Shown here in pieces: positions 52,707 to 62,273 of a stretch of DNA of 64,000 nucleotides (position 1 is the first letter of the stretch; each line of letters starts with the position of its first letter). Below the pieces are notes generated by a model. The model was not told the DNA's origin and did not search any database. It saw only the letters and a program-made list of their open reading frames with translations. The stretch is taken from the NCBI RefSeq assembly GCF_019931575.1, contig NZ_CP082923.1, forward strand, positions 4,898,001 to 4,962,000, written 5' to 3'. The translations under genes were made by a program, and so were the position numbers. The stretch is from Caulobacter segnis. Its GTDB lineage: Bacteria; Pseudomonadota; Alphaproteobacteria; Caulobacterales; Caulobacteraceae.

Positions 52707-53339
52707 ATGAAGCTCGCTCTCTACAGCGCCAAGCGCGCCAGCGCGCCCTATCGGGTGCGCATCGGCCTGAACCTGAAGGGGCTGGCCTATGAGCTGCGTC
52801 CGGTGGACCTGGTCGCAAACGCCCATCACGCCGACGACTACCGCGCGCTGAACGGCCAAGCTCTAGTCCCGACCCTGGAGGTCGACGGCCGGCCTCTGAC
52901 CCAGAGCCTGGCCATCCTGGAGTGGCTGGACGAGGTCGTCCCCGAGCCGCGCCTGCTGCCGACCGCCCCGTTCGAGCGGGCCATCGTGCGCGGCATGGCC
53001 GAGATCATCGCCTGCGACATCCATCCGCTGAACAATCTGCGGGTCCTGCGCCAGCTGACGGCGCTGGAGATCGGCGAGACCGACCGCAACGCCTGGGCCG
53101 CCCGCTGGATCAGCGACGGCTTCCGGGCGCTGGAGCCGATGGTGGCCAAGCATTCGGGCGGCTTCGCGTTCGGCGACGCCCCCGGCCTGGTCGACTGCCT
53201 GCTGGTGCCGCAGGTGTTCAACGCCGGCCGCTTCAATGTCGACCTGTCCCCGTTTCCGTCGATCGCCGCCGCCGCCGCCCGCGCGGCCAAGCACCCGGCG
53301 ATCGCCGCCGCCCATCCCGACCATCATCCGGAGCGCTAG
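52707..53339 (+). CDS. maiA: Maleylacetoacetate/maleylpyruvate isomerase (zeta-class GST)
   Basis: The 210-aa glutathione transferase-like enzyme starts MKLALYSAKRASAPYRVRIG. The Ser-bearing loop RASAPYRVRIGLNLKG is at the site of the zeta-class SSCS motif. ALVPTLEVDG and TQSLAILEWLDE are the glutathione-binding blocks. CDIHPLNNLRVLRQL is a zeta-class hallmark. It isomerises maleylacetoacetate or maleylpyruvate to the fumaryl form for the preceding hydrolase. Confidence 0.9.
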   Translation: MKLALYSAKRASAPYRVRIGLNLKGLAYELRPVDLVANAHHADDYRALNGQALVPTLEVDGRPLTQSLAILEWLDEVVPEPRLLPTAPFERAIVRGMAEIIACDIHPLNNLRVLRQLTALEIGETDRNAWAARWISDGFRALEPMVAKHSGGFAFGDAPGLVDCLLVPQVFNAGRFNVDLSPFPSIAAAAARAAKHPAIAAAHPDHHPER

Positions 53340-53999
53340 ATGCTTGAGGACCTGAAAGCCAACAACCGCGCCTGGTCGAAGAGCAAGACCCAGATCGACC
53401 CGGAGTTCTTCAAGCGCCTGGAAGGCCAGCAGAGCCCGGAATACCTCTGGATCGGCTGCAGCGACAGCCGCGTGCCGGCCAACGAGATCGTCGGCCTGGA
53501 TCCGGGTGAGCTGTTCGTCCACCGCAATGTGGCCAACCTCGCCCCGCCGCAGGACGCCAACTACCTGTCGGTGCTCCAGTTCGCCGTCGACGTGCTGAAG
53601 GTGAAGCACGTGATGGTCGTCGGCCACTATGGCTGCGGCGGCGTGGCGGCGGCCATCGACGGCCAGCGCCGGGGCCTCGTCGACCACTGGCTGCACCCGA
53701 TCCGCGAGGTCCACGCCGAGCACAAGCACGAGCTGGAGCAGATCCCGGAAAAGCGCGAGATGCTGGACCGCCTGACCGAGCTGAATGTCGCCCGCCAGGT
53801 CCGCAACGTCGCCGCCGACGTCTTCGTCCAGGATGCCTGGGCGCGCGGCCAATCGCTGTCGGTGCACGGCTGGGTCTATTCGCTGCACGATGGCCTAGTG
53901 AACGACCTGAACATCGGCATCAGCAGCCGCGAGGACTACGAGCGGGTGGTCGCCGAGACGGTGGTCCAGGACCGTCCGTTCTGGAAGCGCGACGAGTAG
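53340..53999 (+). CDS. can: Beta-class carbonic anhydrase (cytosolic)
   Basis: The 219-aa enzyme has zinc ligands in CSDSRVPANEIV (Cys, Asp) and VGHYGCGGV (His, Cys), with HRNVANLA between. No signal peptide is seen. It hydrates CO2 to bicarbonate, needed by carboxylases such as AccABCD. The ATG directly follows the maiA stop (TAGATG), so it is in the same transcript. The pbpC gene converges, 5 bp away. Confidence 0.94.
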   Translation: MLEDLKANNRAWSKSKTQIDPEFFKRLEGQQSPEYLWIGCSDSRVPANEIVGLDPGELFVHRNVANLAPPQDANYLSVLQFAVDVLKVKHVMVVGHYGCGGVAAAIDGQRRGLVDHWLHPIREVHAEHKHELEQIPEKREMLDRLTELNVARQVRNVAADVFVQDAWARGQSLSVHGWVYSLHDGLVNDLNIGISSREDYERVVAETVVQDRPFWKRDE

Positions 54000-54004
54000 A
54001 CCGG

Positions 54005-56074
54005 CTAGCCCTTGATCCGCACCCTGGCGGTCGCGCGACGTCCCTGGGCGTCCACCACCGCCAGCTTGTAGAATCCCGGCGCGGCCGGCTTCCAGATCGC
54101 GCGGCCGCTGACCGGATCCGGGTCCAGCGGCCGCCCCTCGACATACCAAGTCAGGCCCTCGCCCTCGGCGGCGAGCACCAGGCCGCGCGCCTCGGCCCCC
54201 AGGGCGTCGACCTGCACCGACGCGCCGTCGGGCGGGAAGATCAGGCGCGGACCGGCGTCGGCCGCCTGCAGCTTCTGTAGCGCCAGGGGCGCGGCCTTCG
54301 GCGCGATCGGACGGGGGGCCGAACTGGGCGTCCCGATGGCGTCGGCGACGTCGAACAACAACGGCAGGGCCGCGTCGCGGCCGGTCAGCCCGCCGCGCGC
54401 GCCGCCATCGGCCCGCCCCGTCCAGACCAGGATCGCATAGCCGCCGACCACCCCCGCCGCCACGGCGTCGCGGAAGCCGTACGAAGTGCCGGTCTTGAAG
54501 GCCATCGACGGCCCGCCGCGCGTCAGGGCCGACGGCGCGCGGCCACGCGGGGCCGGGGCTTCGCGCAGGATGTCCAGCACCTGCCGGGCCGCCTCGGGAC
54601 GGACCAGGCGCGTCCCGCCCGAACGCTCGCGGACCTTGGCCTCGTCCTCGGTCCAAGCCAGCGGCTTGGCGATCCCGTCGTCGCCCAGGGCGGCGTACAG
54701 CATGACAAGGTCGCGCCAGGTGATCCCCTCGCCACCCAGCGCCAGGGCCAGACCGGCCGCCTTCAGCTGCGCCTTGGGGCGGGCCAGGTGCGCGCCGGCG
54801 GCCTCGATGCGGCCGGCGAAGGCTTCGGGACCCAGCTTTTCCAGGGTGGCGACGGCCGGAACGTTCAGCGAGTGAGCCAGGGCCTCGCGCACCGTGACCT
54901 TGTCGTGGAACGCCCGGTCGAAGTTCTCGGGCTGGTAGTCGGCGAAGCGGGTGGCGCTGTCGGCCAGCTGGGTGTCGGCGGCGACCAAGCCGTCGTCCAT
55001 GGCCATGGCGTAGATGAACGGCTTCAGGGCCGAGCCGGGGGAGCGCAAGGCGCGGGTCATGTCGACCCAGCCCCCGGCCCGGTCACGGCCGGCCGAACCG
55101 ATGGCGGCGCGAACGGCGCGGCCCTTGATCTCGACCACCAGGACGGCGGCTGTAGCGTCGGGCCCCTGGGCGGCCGCCACGGCGGCGGCCATCGGCTCCA
55201 GCCGCGTCTGCAGGTCGGCGTCGATCGTCGAGACGACGCTGGCCTGGCTGGCGGGCGCGGCGCGGGCCAGCTCGCCGGCCGCGTGCCAGGCCAGGGCCGG
55301 GAACGGCGCGCGGCGCGGCAGGGGCTCATTCTCGGCCTCGTAGGCGGCGGCCTGGCTGATGGCGCGGGCGCGGACCAGCTTGTCCAGCACCGCCCGCCGG
55401 GCGGCCTTGGCGGCGTCGGGCCGGCGGTCGGGACGCCGCGCCTCGGGCGACTGCGGCAAGGCGATCAGCAGGGCCTGCTCGCCGTCGGTCAGGCTGGAGG
55501 GCTCGTGGCCGAAATAGGAAAGGCTGGCCGCCCGCGCCCCCTCCAGGTTGCCGCCATAGGGAGCCAGGGTCAGGTAAAGGGCAAGGATCTCGCGCTTGGA
55601 CAGGCGCGACTCCAGCTGCACGGCGCGGACCATCTCGATCAGCTTGGCGCCCAGATTGCGCGGCCGCGGCTCCAGCAGCCGGGCCGTCTGCATGGTCAGG
55701 GTCGAGGCCCCGGACGTCACCCGGCCATGGACCAGCGCCGAGCCGACGGCGCGGGCCAGCGACAGGGGGTCGACGCCCAGGTGCCAGAAGAACCGGGCGT
55801 CCTCGACCTTGATCAGGCGTTTCTGGAAGGTGGGATCGGTGCGCCGCAGATCGGCCCGGATCCGCCAGCGGCCGTCTTCCACCGGCAGGGCGCGCAGCCA
55901 GGCGCCGCGCCGATCCAGGGTGACGGGCGAGGACTGGCGGGCGCGGGTCATGTCCGGCGGGAAGGCGGCGCTCAGCGCGAACAGCGCGACCTCGACGGCG
56001 AGCAGGCCGATGAGCACCTTGGTCAGGCGGGGGACGCAACGCGCTTCATCCCCCCACAAACTAAACCGTGTCAT
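54005..56074 (-). CDS. pbpC: Penicillin-binding protein 1C
   Basis: The roughly 689-aa bifunctional PBP has a short cytosolic tail and a membrane helix (LIGLLAVEVALFALSAAF). A GT51 domain follows (KVEDARFFWHLGVD, GASTLTMQTARLL, REILALYLTLAPYGGNLEGARAA). The transpeptidase domain has SxxK in SPGSALKPFIYA, SxN in AHSLNVPAVA and KTG in FKTGTSYGFRDA; a PBP1C C-terminal domain ends the protein. The frame runs to 56173, but those 33 codons are a dispersed repeat. I use the ATG at 56074, which is itself in the repeat arm. Confidence 0.9.
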   Translation of the reverse strand: MTRFSLWGDEARCVPRLTKVLIGLLAVEVALFALSAAFPPDMTRARQSSPVTLDRRGAWLRALPVEDGRWRIRADLRRTDPTFQKRLIKVEDARFFWHLGVDPLSLARAVGSALVHGRVTSGASTLTMQTARLLEPRPRNLGAKLIEMVRAVQLESRLSKREILALYLTLAPYGGNLEGARAASLSYFGHEPSSLTDGEQALLIALPQSPEARRPDRRPDAAKAARRAVLDKLVRARAISQAAAYEAENEPLPRRAPFPALAWHAAGELARAAPASQASVVSTIDADLQTRLEPMAAAVAAAQGPDATAAVLVVEIKGRAVRAAIGSAGRDRAGGWVDMTRALRSPGSALKPFIYAMAMDDGLVAADTQLADSATRFADYQPENFDRAFHDKVTVREALAHSLNVPAVATLEKLGPEAFAGRIEAAGAHLARPKAQLKAAGLALALGGEGITWRDLVMLYAALGDDGIAKPLAWTEDEAKVRERSGGTRLVRPEAARQVLDILREAPAPRGRAPSALTRGGPSMAFKTGTSYGFRDAVAAGVVGGYAILVWTGRADGGARGGLTGRDAALPLLFDVADAIGTPSSAPRPIAPKAAPLALQKLQAADAGPRLIFPPDGASVQVDALGAEARGLVLAAEGEGLTWYVEGRPLDPDPVSGRAIWKPAAPGFYKLAVVDAQGRRATARVRIKG

Positions 56075-56175
56075 CCCGGCCGCAGCGAAGCGGAGAGCCG
56101 GGACCCAGGGGTGGCCGCACGGCGCTTGGCTCCTGGGTGCCGGATCGGCCCTGCGGGTCGTCCGGGATGACACGG
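56066..56175. repeat. Dispersed inverted-repeat element between pbpC and the A2M gene
   Basis: Perfect 14-bp arms CCGTGTCATCCCGG (56066-56079) and CCGGGATGACACGG (56162-56175) bound a 110-bp unit with an inner CCCAGG/CCTGGG stem. I recall GC-rich units beginning TCATCCCGG as common dispersed repeats in alphaproteobacterial genomes. This copy supplies the likely pbpC start codon. Confidence 0.75.
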
Positions 56176-56200
56176 CATTTCAGATCCCATCCGCTTCCCC

Positions 56201-59200
56201 TCACGGCCCCGGCGCGATCGTGGCGCGCGAGGCTTCCGAGCGGCCCACGATGGCCGGGCGGTACATGTCCTTGGCCACCGCGCCCGGCAGGAAGAAGCTT
56301 CCCGGCGTCACCGCCCGCGCCACATAGGCCAGGGCGAAGGGCTTGTTCCCCTCCAGGTCCAGCGCGGCGATGAAGCGGTCGTCGCGGCTTTCCTGGACGT
56401 CGGCGGCGGTCAGCTGACCGAGGAACTTGAACGGACCGTTCTGGGCGTCGTCGGCGCCCAGGGTCGTCTCGATCTCGAAGCCGGCCGGCAGGGCGTCGTC
56501 GACCACCAGGGCGGTCGAGCGGGCCTGCTGGTTGTGACCCGAGACCAGCACGATGATCCGGTCGCCCTGGCGGATCGTCGCCGGGTCGACCGCGCCGCCG
56601 CCCATCGACAGCAGCCGCTTGGAGACCGTCAGGCCGCTGGCCGAGGCGGGCGGGGCGGTGGTGGGCGTGCCGCGCACGCTGACCGTCCGCCACAGCGTCC
56701 CCTTGCCGGCGTTGACGAAGCGGGCGTCGGCCAGCCTGCCCACCGCCCAGCGCGGCGCGCCGCCAGCCGGGGGCAGGGGGTTGGCCCCCTTGGCGTCGAT
56801 CGCGATCGGGCCCGAGGCCTGGATCAGGGCGTTGGCCGCGTGCAGCAAAGCCGCCTGCTCCTGGGTGTTCAGGGCGTCCGGGTCCTTGCTGGTGTTCTCC
56901 AGCCGACCCTGCAGCTGGCGGGCGACATCCATCATGCCGGACTCGGCGGCCAGGGCCGTCAGGACGGCGGTGTCGCGCAGCGGCGACTGGTACCAGTCCT
57001 GGGCGTCGCGATAGCCCAGCGAACCGACCGCCTGGCGCATGGCCGAGCGGGCGCGGGCGTTGTCGCCCATTCTTGCAAGACCAGCGGCGACATAGGCCTT
57101 GGCCACCGGCTGGGCCTCGTCCTTCATCTGCACGTCGTGCCACCAGCGCAGGCGGGCCAGGTCGCCCTTGCCGGCCTTGGCCATGACGTAGAGGGCGTAG
57201 GCGCTGGCGCGGCGGCGCATGCGCTCGGTCGCCTTCTTGGAGGCGTCCTCGTTCGACGCCCACCAACCCGGATATTCCATGCGATAGGCGACCGAGGCCC
57301 AGCCCTCCGGCCGGCTGACCTGGCGCATGGCGCCGACGGCCTTGTCGATGGCGGCGTCGGGCACGGCCACGCCTTGGGCGCGGGCCTCCAGCAGGAAGTC
57401 GACCACGTAAGCGCCCAGCCACGGGTCAGCCTCGCCGTCGCCCACGCGCCACAGGCCGAAGGCGCCGTCCAGGGTCTGGCGATCCAGCAGCTTGCCCACG
57501 GCGCCCGCGAGAGCGGCCGGCGTGCGCTTCAGCTTGGGATCGGTCGAGAAGGTCTGGGCGTACAGCAGCGGATAGGCCGTCGAGACCAGCTGCTCGGTGC
57601 AGCCATACGGATAGCGCTGCAAGGCGACCGCGATCGCCGACGGGTCGAAACCCCGGATCGGCGAATAGCTGACCTGCATCGTCACGTCGCCCGCCGCCAG
57701 GCCCGAGAGCAGGGCGTAGGACGGGGTGTAGGCCTCGCCCGGGCGCTGGATCTCGGTGGTGGTGCGCACCACGTCGCCCCAGCCCAGGCGGGTCTGGATC
57801 GGATAGTCCTTCGACGTCGAGAAGCCGGGACCGGCGACCTTGAAGCCGATCTTGCCGATGCCGGTGACGTCCGGCGCCAGGAAGGGGATCTTCTCAGCGA
57901 TGCGCTGGCCCAGGATCAGCTGGAACACTTTCCTGAAAGCGACCTTCAGCCCGTTGGTCGAGAAGGCCTCGGCCGTATAGGCGCCCGGCTTGCCCTCGAC
58001 ATTGTGCAGCTCCAGCGTGGCGTAGGCCTGGTCGCCCGGAGCCAGGAAGCGCGGCAGGTTCAGATCGGCCACCACCGGCTGGCGCACGGTCAGCGGCTTG
58101 CTCGCGGAACCCACAGCAGTGTCGGTCCAGGCCACGGCCTGGAGGCGCAGTTCACCGTTGAAGTCGGCGGCCGGCAGCTTGACCACCGCCTTGCCGTCCA
58201 GGCCGGTCTCGACGATCCCCGACCACAGGGCCACGGTCTTGATCGGCGTGACCGTCAGGCCCTCGCCGCCGACCTCGTCGCCGCCGAAGTTCACATTGGC
58301 CGGCGCGCCCAGGTTCGGATCGAGCAGGCGGCCGTAGTCGTCGCGGTAGTTCAGGGTCAGGGCCCGCTTGCCGAAGTACCACTTCACCGGGTCGGGGCTG
58401 TCCTGGTGGGTCAGGCGCAGGATGCCCTCGTCCACCGCCGCGATGGTAATCTTGGCCTTCTGGCCAAAGCCCAGGCCCGAGACCTTCACCGGGATCTCGA
58501 CCGGGGCCTTGCTGTCGATCTTGCTCGGCGTGCCGAGATCCACCGTCAGCTTGCGACCCTTCGGATCGAGCGGGACGTAGACCAGGCCCAGGGCCCGGCG
58601 GGGCTTGGGCGAGGCGACCGGGTCGCGCGGCTGGATGACGCTGACCATGACATAGGCCCCGCCGCCCCAGGCGGCCGTGGTCTTGAGGCGCACCGTCGTG
58701 CCGTTCTCGCCGACCGACACAGTCTTCAGGTCGATCAGGCGATCGGTGGCGACGGCCACCTGGGCCTCGCCGGCATAGGGCGGCTTCAGGGTGATCTCGA
58801 CGGTGTCGCCCTGGCTGTAGGTCCTGGTCCCGGCGGACACGCGGACCACGTCGGGAGCCTCGCCCTCGCGGGCGGGGGCGCCCCAGCCGGCCGAGAAGCG
58901 GGTGACGGTCCTGGCCCCGTCGGCGCCCTCGACCTCGAGGCGATAGTCGCCCCAGCCCAGGCGTCGGGTCAGCTTGGCGGGGGCGGCGGCGCCGATATTC
59001 ACCGAAGCCTTGGCCACGATCGCGTCGCGGCTGCTGCGCCGCCACTGCCAGCGGCCGTTCTGCTGGAACCAGTCATAGTCCCAGCGCTCGGCCACCAGGG
59101 TGTAGGTCGCGGTCGCGCCAATGCGCTGGCCGGCCGCGTTGACGGCGATGATGTCGAGGCTGACGGGCGGATCGCCCTTGCCGGCCTCTCCCTGGTCGAC

Positions 59201-61264
59201 CTTGACGCCGTAATAGACCGACTTCGGACGCACCTTCAGGTCCAGCCCCTCGCGGACCGGACGGCCGCCCGGCTCGAACACCGAGGCGGTGACCGAAGCC
59301 ACCAGCGGCTGGGCGGTGTCACCCGCGTCGCCGGTCCCGACCGACAGGATCGCCCGGCCCTCGCCGTCGGTGACGCTCGTACCGAGGTCGATATATTTCT
59401 CGTCGAAGGTCTTGGACTGGTCACCCCATTCGAAGCCCTTGTAGGCCGGGAACGGGTCGGTGTCCGCGCGCAGGCGGGCCTCGCCCTGGGTCTGCAGGCC
59501 CGCGCCCGGCGCGCCGTACAGGAAGCGGGCCGAGACGTCGACCTTGCGGGTCTCGCCGGCGCCGACCGGGACGGCCTCCTGGCCCGTGGCGGTGACCGCC
59601 AGGCGTTGCGGGGCGAAGTCCTCGACCGAGAAGCTCAAGGACCCCGTCGCGTCCTCGATGCCCTCGATGTGCAGCTCGGCGATCCAGCGGCCGCGCGGGG
59701 CCGAACGCGGCAGGGCGATGTCGGCCAGCACGGCGCCGGCCTCAGCCCGAGTGAACGGATAACGCTTGAACTCGACGCCCGACGGCCGCTTGACGAGGAT
59801 CTCGCCCTTGCGGTCGCTGACCGCCTTGGCCAAGCGGTCGCGGACCATGGCGGTCAGGTGGACGGTCTCGCCCGGCCGGTAGATGCCCCGGTCGGCATAG
59901 AGGTAGCCGTCGATGTCGGCCGCCACGCTGCGCCCGTCGACGCCACCCTCGGTCCGGCCGCCGACGCCCTGCTTGGAGAGGTCGACCGGCGAGCGGTCCA
60001 GGTCCAGAACCGCCAGGTCGCCCTGCGCGCCATAGGCCATGACCATCTTGGCGCGCTCGGCCCCCTGGCCCTTCAGCAGAGGGCGCGGGAAGCGCACGCG
60101 GCCGTCGGCGTCGCTGTTGCTCTCGGCCAGGGATTCGCCGTCGGCGGCCACCAGGGCCACGCGGACGCCCGACAGAGTCCTGGCGCTCTTCAGCGAGCGG
60201 ACCACGACGTCCAGGCTTTCCGAGCCGTCGTAGCCCAGCAGCGCCATGTCGGTGAACACGATCCAGCGGCGGGCCTGGGCGGGGTTGTTGTCGCCGCCGC
60301 TCTCGGCGTCGGGATCACGGCCGCCCGAGGCGTCGCGCGCCTTGATGACGAAGGCGCCGGCCTTCATGTCCTTCAGCACCGCGCCCAGCGGGAAGACGGT
60401 GGTCGCCTTCTGGCCCGTCGCGCCGCCGGCGACCGGCACAGTCCCCTTCCAGACGCGGCGGCCGTCGTCGCCCACGGCGTCGTCGCCATAGTCGCCGGCC
60501 CAGTCGCCTTCGCCTGTCGGATCGGGCGCGCTGATCGACTTGCGGACCAGGTTGCGGTCCGGCACGCGCCAGACCTCGACGGCCAGGGTCTGGACGTTGA
60601 TCGTCTCGATGGCGACGCCGTCCGCCTCCTCGCGCGGCAGGATCACGCCGTCGCCGGCGAAGCCGACATAAGGAGGCTTTTCACCAAACGTGAAGTCGAC
60701 GTCGGCGTTGGCGGCCAGGGTCTCGCCGCCCTTGGCGGGCAGGCCCTTGAGCAGGGTGATGCGATGGTCGGTAAAACCGACGCCGCCCAGGCACAGCTCA
60801 TCGCCCTTGACCCGCACCGAGGGCTGACGGCCCAGGTCCGGCGAGACCAGCACGAAGTCGGCATAGGCCTTGGACGGATCCAGGGCCTTGCTCATGCGGA
60901 TGCAGGCCAGCGGGTCGGGGCCGCTGCTGTCGACGCGGGTCTGCCAGACCGCGAAGCCGTCGGGCTTGGGAATTCCGCGACGCGGGGCGTTGGCGCCGCG
61001 CGGCTTGCCGAACAGCGACCAGGCCTCGCCCTTGACCGACTCGACCCCGGCCGGCTTGCCGCCGCCCAGGAAAAGCCCGCCCTTGCCGACCGCGAAGCCG
61101 CCGCCGAAGCCGACGACCAGCGCCCCGGCCACGGCGATGGCCACCGGGCCCTTCAGGGCGTCGGGCCAGCGGTCGGAAACGGTCCGACGAAGCGAATTCC
61201 AGCGGGTCCGCCAGGGATTTTGGGTGTCGCGACCACCTTCCGGCGGCGTTTCTTCCGTCGACAT
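56201..61264 (-). CDS. yfhM: Bacterial alpha-2-macroglobulin (YfhM-like) with thioester
   Basis: The 1687-aa protein has one N-terminal membrane helix (about residues 40-62) and no lipobox, followed by MG-type beta domains. The thioester motif CTEQ is in YPYGCTEQLVS at about Cys1222, and an alpha-alpha toroid surrounds it (ALQRYPYGC, LDRQTLDGAFGLWR, DPWLGAYVVDFL). It traps attacking proteases in the periplasm and pairs with PBP1C, which repairs the wall. E. coli YfhM is a lipoprotein; this one is helix-anchored at the inner membrane. The pbpC gene follows downstream, with the dispersed repeat in between. Confidence 0.9.
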   Translation of the reverse strand: MSTEETPPEGGRDTQNPWRTRWNSLRRTVSDRWPDALKGPVAIAVAGALVVGFGGGFAVGKGGLFLGGGKPAGVESVKGEAWSLFGKPRGANAPRRGIPKPDGFAVWQTRVDSSGPDPLACIRMSKALDPSKAYADFVLVSPDLGRQPSVRVKGDELCLGGVGFTDHRITLLKGLPAKGGETLAANADVDFTFGEKPPYVGFAGDGVILPREEADGVAIETINVQTLAVEVWRVPDRNLVRKSISAPDPTGEGDWAGDYGDDAVGDDGRRVWKGTVPVAGGATGQKATTVFPLGAVLKDMKAGAFVIKARDASGGRDPDAESGGDNNPAQARRWIVFTDMALLGYDGSESLDVVVRSLKSARTLSGVRVALVAADGESLAESNSDADGRVRFPRPLLKGQGAERAKMVMAYGAQGDLAVLDLDRSPVDLSKQGVGGRTEGGVDGRSVAADIDGYLYADRGIYRPGETVHLTAMVRDRLAKAVSDRKGEILVKRPSGVEFKRYPFTRAEAGAVLADIALPRSAPRGRWIAELHIEGIEDATGSLSFSVEDFAPQRLAVTATGQEAVPVGAGETRKVDVSARFLYGAPGAGLQTQGEARLRADTDPFPAYKGFEWGDQSKTFDEKYIDLGTSVTDGEGRAILSVGTGDAGDTAQPLVASVTASVFEPGGRPVREGLDLKVRPKSVYYGVKVDQGEAGKGDPPVSLDIIAVNAAGQRIGATATYTLVAERWDYDWFQQNGRWQWRRSSRDAIVAKASVNIGAAAPAKLTRRLGWGDYRLEVEGADGARTVTRFSAGWGAPAREGEAPDVVRVSAGTRTYSQGDTVEITLKPPYAGEAQVAVATDRLIDLKTVSVGENGTTVRLKTTAAWGGGAYVMVSVIQPRDPVASPKPRRALGLVYVPLDPKGRKLTVDLGTPSKIDSKAPVEIPVKVSGLGFGQKAKITIAAVDEGILRLTHQDSPDPVKWYFGKRALTLNYRDDYGRLLDPNLGAPANVNFGGDEVGGEGLTVTPIKTVALWSGIVETGLDGKAVVKLPAADFNGELRLQAVAWTDTAVGSASKPLTVRQPVVADLNLPRFLAPGDQAYATLELHNVEGKPGAYTAEAFSTNGLKVAFRKVFQLILGQRIAEKIPFLAPDVTGIGKIGFKVAGPGFSTSKDYPIQTRLGWGDVVRTTTEIQRPGEAYTPSYALLSGLAAGDVTMQVSYSPIRGFDPSAIAVALQRYPYGCTEQLVSTAYPLLYAQTFSTDPKLKRTPAALAGAVGKLLDRQTLDGAFGLWRVGDGEADPWLGAYVVDFLLEARAQGVAVPDAAIDKAVGAMRQVSRPEGWASVAYRMEYPGWWASNEDASKKATERMRRRASAYALYVMAKAGKGDLARLRWWHDVQMKDEAQPVAKAYVAAGLARMGDNARARSAMRQAVGSLGYRDAQDWYQSPLRDTAVLTALAAESGMMDVARQLQGRLENTSKDPDALNTQEQAALLHAANALIQASGPIAIDAKGANPLPPAGGAPRWAVGRLADARFVNAGKGTLWRTVSVRGTPTTAPPASASGLTVSKRLLSMGGGAVDPATIRQGDRIIVLVSGHNQQARSTALVVDDALPAGFEIETTLGADDAQNGPFKFLGQLTAADVQESRDDRFIAALDLEGNKPFALAYVARAVTPGSFFLPGAVAKDMYRPAIVGRSEASRATIAPGP

Positions 61265-61378
61265 CCACGTCTTCCCTGATCCGCGTAGTTCAGGGCGGAC
61301 TTGAACCTAAGCGTGAACAGGGGTCAACGGCGCGCGTATGGCGACGCTTGGCGAAAGACCAACAGGTCGCCGCTGGGA

Positions 61379-62200
61379 TTACGCGTCGAAAGCGACGACG
61401 CCCGTGGTCAGGTCGTAGCAGGCCGAGACCACCTTCAGCCGGCCTTCCTCGATCCGCTCGGCCAGGACGCCGTCGGCGACCTTCAGGCGGCCGGCGATGT
61501 CGCGGACGTTGCGGCGGATGGCGGCGTCCTGCAGGTCGGCCGGGTGGGTCTCGTCGGCTTCCAGCACGGCCGGGATGATCGGCAGCACCATCTCGTGCAG
61601 GGCCCCGTGCAGCTCCGCGTGCTTCTTGGCGACGTCCACGGCCGCGCCCACGGCGCCGCACTTGGTGTGACCCAGCACCACGATCAGCGGCGCGCCCAGG
61701 TGCTCGACCGCGTAGACGATCGAGCCCAAGCCCTCGCGACCGACGGTCGAGCCGGCCACGCGAATCACGAATAGTTCGCCGAGGTTGCAGTCGAAGACCA
61801 GCTCCGGCGCCGTGCGGCTGTCGGCGCAGCCGATGACCACCGCGAACGGCTTCTGGCCCTTGGACAGGTCGGCCACCCGCGCCATCGTCGGCAGCATCAG
61901 GTTGGCGCCGCCGCGGGCGAAGATGGCGTTGCCCTGCTTCAGGCGGCCCAGGGCCTCGTCGGGCGAGACGTCCTGGACGGGGGCGGCGGGCGCGGGCGGC
62001 GGCTCGACCTCCATCGGCTTGACGGCGGCCAGGGCCTTGTCGAGCGCGGCCTTGTCGCCAGCCTGATGCCGAAGAGCGCTGGACGTCCGGCGGCCCTTCT
62101 TGGTCAGCAGGTTGGGCGCATGTCCGTCGCCCTCGGCGAAAGCCAGGGCCGGCGCGGCGACGCCCATCAGGGCTCCCAGCAGGATCCGTCTCGAAACCAT
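61379..62200 (-). CDS. Exported beta-class carbonic anhydrase
   Basis: The 273-aa protein has an N-terminal signal (MVSRRILLGALMGVAAPALA) with twin Arg, cleavage expected after ALA or AFA. A Pro/Ala linker (about residues 60-78) leads to a beta-carbonic anhydrase domain. Its zinc ligands are in GCADSRTAPELVF and LGHTKCGAVGA; RVAGSTVG follows the first. It should hydrate CO2 in the periplasm. It differs from the cytosolic enzyme at 53340 in the His/Cys block spacing and by its export signal. Confidence 0.88.
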   Translation of the reverse strand: MVSRRILLGALMGVAAPALAFAEGDGHAPNLLTKKGRRTSSALRHQAGDKAALDKALAAVKPMEVEPPPAPAAPVQDVSPDEALGRLKQGNAIFARGGANLMLPTMARVADLSKGQKPFAVVIGCADSRTAPELVFDCNLGELFVIRVAGSTVGREGLGSIVYAVEHLGAPLIVVLGHTKCGAVGAAVDVAKKHAELHGALHEMVLPIIPAVLEADETHPADLQDAAIRRNVRDIAGRLKVADGVLAERIEEGRLKVVSACYDLTTGVVAFDA

Positions 62201-62273
62201 CTCGTCCCCCGACGCGGCTTGAATGTCGGGCGAAGCCTAGGGTTCAACGGCTCAGGAAAGATTAATCAGGCGC

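Noticed and set aside
56534..61279. 1581-codon open frame on the plus strand across the A2M gene
   Set aside because: Shadow of the A2M gene; composition dominated by Arg, Ala, Gly and His, with no domain.
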